Position numbers and translations under genes: made by a program. Under the pieces are notes generated by a model, which was given only the letters and a program-made list of their open reading frames with translations, had not been told where the DNA came from and did no database searches. 47,020 nt of DNA from Spirochaetae bacterium HGW-Spirochaetae-2 (lineage in GTDB: Bacteria > Spirochaetota > Spirochaetia > Sphaerochaetales > Sphaerochaetaceae), in the NCBI GenBank assembly GCA_002839355.1, contig PGXW01000027.1:1-47020 (forward strand). Direction: 5' to 3'. Shown here piece after piece: positions 42,370-47,020 of this stretch; positions within the stretch are counted from its first letter, which is position 1, and each line of letters begins with the position of its first letter.

Positions 42370-43854
42370 ATGCGCATCCATAGTTTCATGAGTAAAGGTT
42401 TCGCTGGGGATTGTATTGTGGTCGAGGCCGATTTGAGGAAAGGCTTCCCCGGATTCGATATTGTCGGCCTGCCCGATGGAGCAATCAGGGAGTCCAAGGA
42501 GCGGGTCAGGAGCGCCATGCGCAATACCGGGTTCGGGATTCCCCGGGAACGGGTATTGATAAATCTTGCTCCGGCAGGCATGCATAAGAGTGGATCGCAC
42601 CTTGATCTGGCCATCGCATTGGCGATAATCATCACGCAGAAAATGGCAGAAGGAACTATTCCCCTACTGAACGCTATTCCAATCATGGTTGTGGGTGAAC
42701 TCGGTTTGGATGGAAGCGTAATCGGCGTGCAGAATGTCCAAGGTGCGTTGGTTGCCGCACAGGCACGGGGATGCAGGTTATGTGTGATTCCCGACCAAGG
42801 AATCTCGACCGGGGAATATGCGGTGGCATGTGTGCGGACATTGTCGGCAGCGGTTGCCACAGTGCAGGAATTTCTTTGTTCCAACGATGTGCAATACGGG
42901 GAGGTTAGCCATAGTCCATACCAAGAAATTCGTGGGAATGATCCGTTCGCCATCGTCGAAGGATTGTCGGGTGTACGCAAGTCGTTGGAGATAGCAGCTG
43001 TCGGGGGACACCAGTTGTTGCTTTTCGGGCCTCCGGGGGCAGGTAAAACGCTTGCCGCTTCCTGCTTGCCACAGGTACTCGCTCCCCCCGACCTGGCCAT
43101 GCAGTTGGAGATTTCACGTTGCCGATCTGTTCTCGGGGAATCAGGTGAATTGGTTGGTTCCCGACCTTTCAGGGTGCTGTCACAAACTTGTTCACGTGAC
43201 GACTTTCCCAGGGAAGCCGCGTTGTGTCATGGCGGAATCATGATTGTGGATGAGATCGCCTCCTTGGGTAAAGGTATGCTCAATTGGTTGAGGGAGACCC
43301 ATGACCAGAAGAAGGTTCGCCTCCGGCTTGATCGGACGTTGTCCGAATTCCCCGCTGATTTTCAGATGGTTGCGACAATGAATGCCTGTCCGTGTGGCCA
43401 ACTGGGATTTGAGGATGGGCGTTGCTCCTGTTCTCCAGTGGCAATCGCCCGGTTTTGGAATCGTCTTGGTGCCGGATTGCTGGATAGGTTCGATATTCGG
43501 TTTCCGGTGGACAGCATCGGCGAGAATCCATTGGAGGCCTTGGATTTCGATGTGGACGCCGCATACGACCGGCAACGCAAACGGTATGCCAATGTTTTCC
43601 CTGTGATTCGCCGCAACGCGGATCTCCTGTTCCGTACCGACGCCAGAAGTGGATTCCTTCCGAATCCCATGGTAGGATTGGTGAAGGAAATCACCCGTGG
43701 AAGCCTCGGGTATAGGGGTATCCTGTCGGTGTGTACCATGGCGAGGACGATTGCCGATTTGCAGGATAGGGAAGAAGTTACCGAAGAACAAATTGCGTAT
43801 GCGATCGGCCTCAGGAGATACGGCTCCCATGATTTCTATTGGCGCAGTTCCTGA
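42370..43854 (+). CDS. comM: ComM/YifB-family Mg-chelatase-like AAA+ ATPase
   Basis: This 494-residue protein has the ComM layout. An N-terminal domain (GFPGFDIVGLPDGAIRESKERVRSA, then NLAPAGMHKSGSHLDLAIAL) is followed by an AAA+ core with Walker A FGPPGAGKT near 222 and Walker B-like GGIMIVDEI near 290. The cysteine cluster NACPCGQLG and later CSCSP follow near 340, then RFWNRLGAGLLDRFDI. ComM acts as a hexameric helicase promoting branch migration during uptake or recombination of DNA. The ATG at 42370 follows GGAGG by 8 nt; a frame from 42280 is rejected. No other feature lies in the 123 bp after rnhA. Confidence 0.93.
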   Translation: MRIHSFMSKGFAGDCIVVEADLRKGFPGFDIVGLPDGAIRESKERVRSAMRNTGFGIPRERVLINLAPAGMHKSGSHLDLAIALAIIITQKMAEGTIPLLNAIPIMVVGELGLDGSVIGVQNVQGALVAAQARGCRLCVIPDQGISTGEYAVACVRTLSAAVATVQEFLCSNDVQYGEVSHSPYQEIRGNDPFAIVEGLSGVRKSLEIAAVGGHQLLLFGPPGAGKTLAASCLPQVLAPPDLAMQLEISRCRSVLGESGELVGSRPFRVLSQTCSRDDFPREAALCHGGIMIVDEIASLGKGMLNWLRETHDQKKVRLRLDRTLSEFPADFQMVATMNACPCGQLGFEDGRCSCSPVAIARFWNRLGAGLLDRFDIRFPVDSIGENPLEALDFDVDAAYDRQRKRYANVFPVIRRNADLLFRTDARSGFLPNPMVGLVKEITRGSLGYRGILSVCTMARTIADLQDREEVTEEQIAYAIGLRRYGSHDFYWRSS

Positions 43855-43861
43855 AGTCGTG

Positions 43862-43890
43862 TTGACACTTTGGGAACATCTTGATACTAT
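43862..43890 (+). promoter_or_regulatory. Promoter of tRNA-Lys
   Basis: TTGACA (43862-43867) and TACTAT (43885-43890) are exactly 17 bp apart, starting 8 nt after the comM stop. The tRNA begins 17 nt after the -10 box. Confidence 0.75.
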
Positions 43891-43906
43891 CCAACTCGTT
43901 CGCCGC

Positions 43907-43979
43907 GGGCCACTAGCTCAGCTGGTAGAGCAACGCCCTTTTAAGGCGTGGGTCACTGGTTCGAATCCAGTGTGGCTCA
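43907..43979 (+). tRNA. tRNA-Lys (UUU)
   Basis: This 73-nt cloverleaf has an acceptor stem GGGCCAC with GTGGCTC, discriminator A43979, D-stem GCTC/GAGC, anticodon stem ACGCC/GGCGT with loop CTTTTAA, and anticodon TTT at 43940-43942. The T-loop TTCGAAT is standard, unlike that of the CAU tRNA at 27637. CCA is not encoded. The stop codon of mutM on the other strand covers its last three bases. Confidence 0.96.
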
Positions 43980-44837
43980 ACGAACCGACTCCTTGCATTG
44001 CAGGGAGTTTTTTTTTCGTTTTTGGCAATTGGGGCAAAAATGGGTCGACCGCTGTCCGACAACTATCCGTTCAATCTTCGTTGAGCACCGGGGACAGGGT
44101 AGGTCGGTTCTTCTAAAAACATGCAGATTGGTACCGTTCGAGCCTGTTCTTCCTCCAGAGGCAAAATTTCCCTCGCCATCACCCAACGATGTTCCACGAC
44201 TCTCGATGCCTTGGTTCAACGCGAACCGTATGGCATGCAGGAGGGCCGAGGCCTCGTCCCGACTCAAATCCGCTCCTGTCCTGCAGGGATGCAGTCCGGC
44301 TATGAAGAGGCTCTCGTCAGCATAGATATTTCCGATTCCAGCGATAAAGGATTGGTCCAGCAGGATGGACTTCAACCGTCCGCGCCTGCGATGCAACCGT
44401 TCATAAAACATTGTCTCGGTAAATTCTGCCGATAGTGGTTCGGGTCCCAACCGGTCCGTGACCACCGCTGGATTTCGCGTCAGGAGCATCCTGCCGAATT
44501 TTCTCGGATCATGGAAGACCAGCTCGGAGGATGCGAATCTCAGTATGATCCGATCGTGTATATCTGGTGGCGAATTACGTTTCCTGACTGACAGTGAACC
44601 AGACATGCGCAGGTGGATGAGCAGGCTCTGCCTATCATCCAGGTGGATATGGATATACTTCCCCCGGCGATCGATGTGTTCAATACTACGGTGGGTGAGA
44701 CCAGCATAAAAATCATCGACTCCCATGGATCCGATACTGCGCTCCCAAAGGACGGAAACCTCTTCGATGGGTACTCCGACAACGTTGTGTGAACGCAAAT
44801 CGCGGCAAACAGTCTCGACTTCAGGTAATTCCGGCAT
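43977..44837 (-). CDS. mutM: Formamidopyrimidine-DNA glycosylase MutM (Fpg)
   Basis: This 286-residue Fpg has the N-terminal catalytic MPELPEVETV (Pro2, Glu3), the lysine in RRGKYIHIHL near 59, HLRMSGSL, FHDPRKFGRM, the helix-two-turn-helix SFIAGIGNIYADESLF and a C-terminal zinc finger (CPRC, then CPNC). It removes oxidised purines such as 8-oxoguanine. The last dozen residues (KKNSLQCKESVR) lie beyond the zinc finger and are encoded antisense to the tRNA-Lys terminator; the stop overlaps the tRNA by 3 nt. The usual end would be soon after the zinc finger. AAGGAG precedes the ATG. Confidence 0.95.
   Translation of the reverse strand: MPELPEVETVCRDLRSHNVVGVPIEEVSVLWERSIGSMGVDDFYAGLTHRSIEHIDRRGKYIHIHLDDRQSLLIHLRMSGSLSVRKRNSPPDIHDRIILRFASSELVFHDPRKFGRMLLTRNPAVVTDRLGPEPLSAEFTETMFYERLHRRRGRLKSILLDQSFIAGIGNIYADESLFIAGLHPCRTGADLSRDEASALLHAIRFALNQGIESRGTSLGDGEGNFASGGRTGSNGTNLHVFRRTDLPCPRCSTKIERIVVGQRSTHFCPNCQKRKKNSLQCKESVR
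43988..44016 (+). terminator. Terminator of tRNA-Lys, inside the 3' end of mutM
   Basis: ACTCCTTGC (43988-43996) pairs with GCAGGGAGT (44000-44008), with one G-U pair, followed by nine T (44008-44016). The sequence is also coding on the other strand, where it gives the last residues of MutM. Confidence 0.88.
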
Positions 44838-44951
44838 TCCCTGCTCCTTTCTCACTTATCGGTATAGTGGCATGGCAAAGCGGAAAAAATCCAGTATCTT
44901 ATCAATTGAACCTTTGTGTGATTTCTGTTTACATGGAGGGGAGGTGATCGC

Positions 44952-45371
44952 ATGGAAACAGACTATGTTGGAATAGCCAATGGATTGCGCGCGAAGGGCT
45001 ACAATTGTGCCCAAGCCGTGGTGTGCGCTTTTGTCGACCGATTGTCCTTGGACGAATTGGCGCTATACAAGCTTGCCGAGGGTTTCGGTGGCGGAATGGG
45101 TAGGCCAGATGGGCTGTGTGGCGCCATCAGTGGCGGTGTCATGGTCCTCTCCTCGTTGCATAGTGGAGGAAATCCGGCTGAATCGACAAAACTGGCGACT
45201 TACGCACTGGTGCAGGAATTGTACAACCGGTTCGTAGAGAAGAATGGAAGCAGTGTTTGCACGACCTTGCGAGGACTAGATACGGGAATCGAGTTGCGTT
45301 CTTGCCTGGGCTGTATTGAAGATGCCGTGATCATAACCAATGAAATCTTAAGGAGAGAAGAAGCGAGATGA
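44952..45371 (+). CDS. C_GCAxxG_C_C family putative redox protein
   Basis: This 139-residue protein carries the spaced motifs of this family: a cysteine in GYNCAQAVVCAF (near 19), GLCGAISGGVMVLSSL (the GCAxxG-type element, near 56), SVCTTLRG and ELRSCLGCIEDA. The conserved cysteines suggest a redox or metal-binding role, and several family members act with oxidoreductases. It overlaps the alcohol dehydrogenase by 4 nt (ATGA), a strong sign of joint function. GGAGG lies upstream of the ATG. The substrate is unknown. Confidence 0.85.
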   Translation: METDYVGIANGLRAKGYNCAQAVVCAFVDRLSLDELALYKLAEGFGGGMGRPDGLCGAISGGVMVLSSLHSGGNPAESTKLATYALVQELYNRFVEKNGSSVCTTLRGLDTGIELRSCLGCIEDAVIITNEILRREEAR

Positions 45372-46546
45372 AGAATTTTACCTACTACACCCCGACAAAA
45401 GTGATTTTCGGAAAAGATGCGGAAAACCAAGTCGGATCAACAGTATCCGCAGCAGGGTATCGGAAAGTCATGGTCCATTTTGGGGGCGGCAGTGTGAAGA
45501 GGAGCGGTTTGCTGGGTATTGTCACCGCAAGTCTCGCCGAAGCTGGAATTTCCTATGTCGAATTTGGAGGAGTAGAACCGAATCCAAAAATTTCCCTGGT
45601 TCGGGAGGGAATAGCTCTTGCGAAAAGGGAAGCGATCGACATGATCGTCGCTGTCGGTGGCGGTAGTGTGATCGATTCGGCAAAGAGCATCTGTCTCGGT
45701 CTCGCCCATGGTCTCGATCCCTGGGATATGATAGAAAACGGAACGGTTCCCACCAAGCGCTTTCCACTGGCTGTGGTGTTGACCATCTCTGCTGCCGGAA
45801 GCGAAATGAGCAACTCGCATGTCATCAGCAATCCCGAGAAGCATTTGAAGCGTCCTTTGAACAGTGATATGCTGCGCCCGGACTTTTCATTCCAAAACCC
45901 CGACTATACCATGTCGGTCAACCCGTACCAGACTGCATGTGGAATCGTTGATACGATGATGCACACAATGGAGCGGTACTACACACCCGATACCGACAAC
46001 GACCTCACCGACCGTATTTCGGAAGGTATCCTGGTCGCTGTCAAGAACGCCGGGAAAGTAACGATGGAAAATCCACAGGATTATGAGGCACGGGCGACTC
46101 TCATGTGGGCTTCCAGTGTCTCTCACAATGGTTTGACCGCTTGTGGCAAGGCCCCCACATTCCCGGCGCATAAGATTGAACATGATGTGTCCGGTCTCCA
46201 CGATGAGGTTTCCCACGGAGCTGGTCTGGCTGTCATTTTCCCTGCTTGGGCGCGCTATGTATACAAACATGATGTTCGGAAGTTTGCCCAAGGAGCAGAG
46301 AGGATCTGGGGTGTCGAAATGGACTACGACCATCCCGAACGGACTGCAGAGCAAGGGATTGTCGCCATGAGGGAATACTTCAAGAGTCTCGGAATGCCTG
46401 TGACCATGAAAGAGTTGGGGATTGACCCCTCCGAATACCAGACACTCGCCGATATGACTACATCCGGCAATACAAAACCCTTGCCTTCCTATGTGGCCTT
46501 GGGAAGCGAAGAGATTGTCGAAATCTTCAAATTGGCTTCCGAATAG
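45368..46546 (+). CDS. Iron-containing alcohol dehydrogenase (BDH/YqhD type)
   Basis: This 392-residue group III alcohol dehydrogenase has the nucleotide site VAVGGGSVIDSAKSI near 96 and the metal ligands Asp and His in GIVDTMMHTME near 197, then His in AHKIEHDVSGLHDEVSHGAGLAV (two histidines near 270-285). It is closest in pattern to NADPH-dependent butanol/aldehyde reductases, which reduce aldehydes during fermentation or detoxification. The ATG overlaps the upstream gene by 4 nt, and AAGGAGAGAAG supplies the ribosome binding site. Confidence 0.92.
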   Translation: MKNFTYYTPTKVIFGKDAENQVGSTVSAAGYRKVMVHFGGGSVKRSGLLGIVTASLAEAGISYVEFGGVEPNPKISLVREGIALAKREAIDMIVAVGGGSVIDSAKSICLGLAHGLDPWDMIENGTVPTKRFPLAVVLTISAAGSEMSNSHVISNPEKHLKRPLNSDMLRPDFSFQNPDYTMSVNPYQTACGIVDTMMHTMERYYTPDTDNDLTDRISEGILVAVKNAGKVTMENPQDYEARATLMWASSVSHNGLTACGKAPTFPAHKIEHDVSGLHDEVSHGAGLAVIFPAWARYVYKHDVRKFAQGAERIWGVEMDYDHPERTAEQGIVAMREYFKSLGMPVTMKELGIDPSEYQTLADMTTSGNTKPLPSYVALGSEEIVEIFKLASE

Positions 46547-46552
46547 TAGTCG

Positions 46553-46587
46553 CAAACGCCAAGGCTTGCCAGGGCGCAAGCCGTTTG
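46553..46587. terminator. Hairpin between convergent genes, possible bidirectional terminator
   Basis: GGCTTGC (46563-46569) pairs with GCAAGCC (46576-46582), and outer CAAAC (46553-46557) pairs with GTTTG (46583-46587). It lies exactly between the convergent stop codons. T-runs are poor on both sides, so termination efficiency is uncertain. Confidence 0.5.
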
Positions 46588-46590
46588 TGA

Positions 46591-47020
46591 TCAGTTTCGC
46601 AACGTGAAGCGTACAGGAAAGAGCAGGGTGACCGCGATAGGCTTGCCTTCGATTGAAGCTGGGGCAACCTGCATTCCCTGGAACGCCGCCTGAGCGGCTT
46701 CACCGAAGCCGTATCCCGGATCATCGACGATCCAAATGTCCTCGACATCTCCTGAAGCCGAGATGAATAGACGCAAGACAACGACTCCCTCCTTTCCCTG
46801 GCGCTTCGCCAGGGGAGGGTATATGATTCGCTTCGCCAGAAGTGTGCTGTCGAATATCGGGCCGACAGTTGTGCTTTCGAGCGGATAATATCCACCTATC
46901 GGTTCGGGTCGCACAATCGGCTCGGGTCGCACAATCGGTTCGGGTCGCACAATCGGTTCGGGTCGCACAATCGGTTCGGGTCGCACAATCGGTTCGGGTC
47001 GCACAATCGGTTCGGGTCGC
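46591..47020 (-). CDS. TonB-like C-terminal protein with proline-rich repeat, 5' end missing
   Basis: The visible 143 residues end in a TonB C-terminal-type domain (about the last 90 residues: YPPLAKRQGKEGVVVLRLFI, SASGDVEDIWIVDDPGYGFGEAA, then VTLLFPVRFTLRN). Before it lies a repeated hexapeptide RPEPIV, six full copies plus part of a seventh that runs off the window. Proline-rich repeats are the usual periplasm-spanning arm of TonB, which passes energy from the inner membrane to outer-membrane receptors. The membrane anchor and start codon are beyond base 47020. It could energise an outer-membrane receptor for corrinoids or sugars, but nothing links it to one here. Confidence 0.85.
   Translation of the reverse strand, partial: RPEPIVRPEPIVRPEPIVRPEPIVRPEPIVRPEPIVRPEPIGGYYPLESTTVGPIFDSTLLAKRIIYPPLAKRQGKEGVVVLRLFISASGDVEDIWIVDDPGYGFGEAAQAAFQGMQVAPASIEGKPIAVTLLFPVRFTLRN
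46901..47020. repeat. 18-bp tandem repeat in the TonB-like gene
   Basis: The unit GGTTCGGGTCGCACAATC occurs in six complete copies from 46901 to 47008, with one base change in the second copy, then 12 bp of another up to the window edge. Each unit encodes RPEPIV on the minus strand, so copy-number change would keep the frame. Confidence 0.95.

Noticed and set aside
46901-47020. A CRISPR array.
   Set aside because: The units are contiguous 18-bp tandem copies without spacers and encode an in-frame hexapeptide repeat.

Overview
The window looks like a chromosomal segment of an anaerobic, carbohydrate-using spirochaete, possibly Sphaerochaeta-like. That placement is inference from gene content: two TRAP transporters, a FecR/5'-nucleotidase-like surface protein with an outer-membrane barrel, and an iron-type alcohol dehydrogenase. 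No rRNA or marker gene settles the taxon. Most genes have clear GGAGG-type ribosome binding sites, and rho-independent terminators are common. No transposase, integrase or CRISPR array is visible.

Region 1 (836-15228, + strand) is an ectoine/5-hydroxyectoine catabolic locus. It has an IclR regulator, a class III aminotransferase (DoeD role), aspartate-semialdehyde dehydrogenase (Asd), an M20 deacetylase (DoeB role), a TRAP transporter (dctPQM), an Asp/Glu-racemase-family protein (EutA-like), ectoine hydrolase DoeA, EutB, EutC, a second DoeA and an aspartokinase, and it closes with a strong terminator. The usual last enzyme, the DoeC aldehyde dehydrogenase, is absent. Phosphorylating Asd and aspartokinase sit in its place. 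Run backwards, these two would turn aspartate semialdehyde into aspartate while making NADPH and ATP. This possible energy-conserving ectoine pathway is the main candidate for an undescribed system here.

Region 2 (15338-29497) is mixed housekeeping and envelope genes: a dihydroorotate-dehydrogenase-like protein, an acyltransferase and a lipoprotein (probable operon); mutL; a 1589-residue surface protein with a FecR-like domain, a catalytically degenerate 5'-nucleotidase domain and a duplicated C-terminal barrel module; a TtcA-like thiolase; an HD-domain hydrolase; a small secreted protein; a tRNA with CAU anticodon; a membrane protein; a CYTH protein; and a parvulin.

Region 3 (29501-32505, - strand) is a cobalamin-riboswitch-controlled btuF-btuC-btuD uptake operon.

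Region 4 (32553-40641) is a hexuronate regulon: uxuA, a TRAP dctPQM, a Gfo/Idh/MocA oxidoreductase and an SDR (fructuronate reductase role) on the - strand, a divergent GntR regulator, and a second Gfo/Idh/MocA gene. Three near-identical operators with core ATACTAGTAT tie the set together. The GntR gene appears to lack a standard start codon.

Region 5 (40773-47020) holds an ankyrin protein, RNase HI, a ComM/YifB ATPase, tRNA-Lys, mutM (whose 3' end overlaps the tRNA antisense), a C_GCAxxG_C_C protein coupled to an iron alcohol dehydrogenase, and a partial TonB-like protein with an 18-bp tandem repeat at the window edge.
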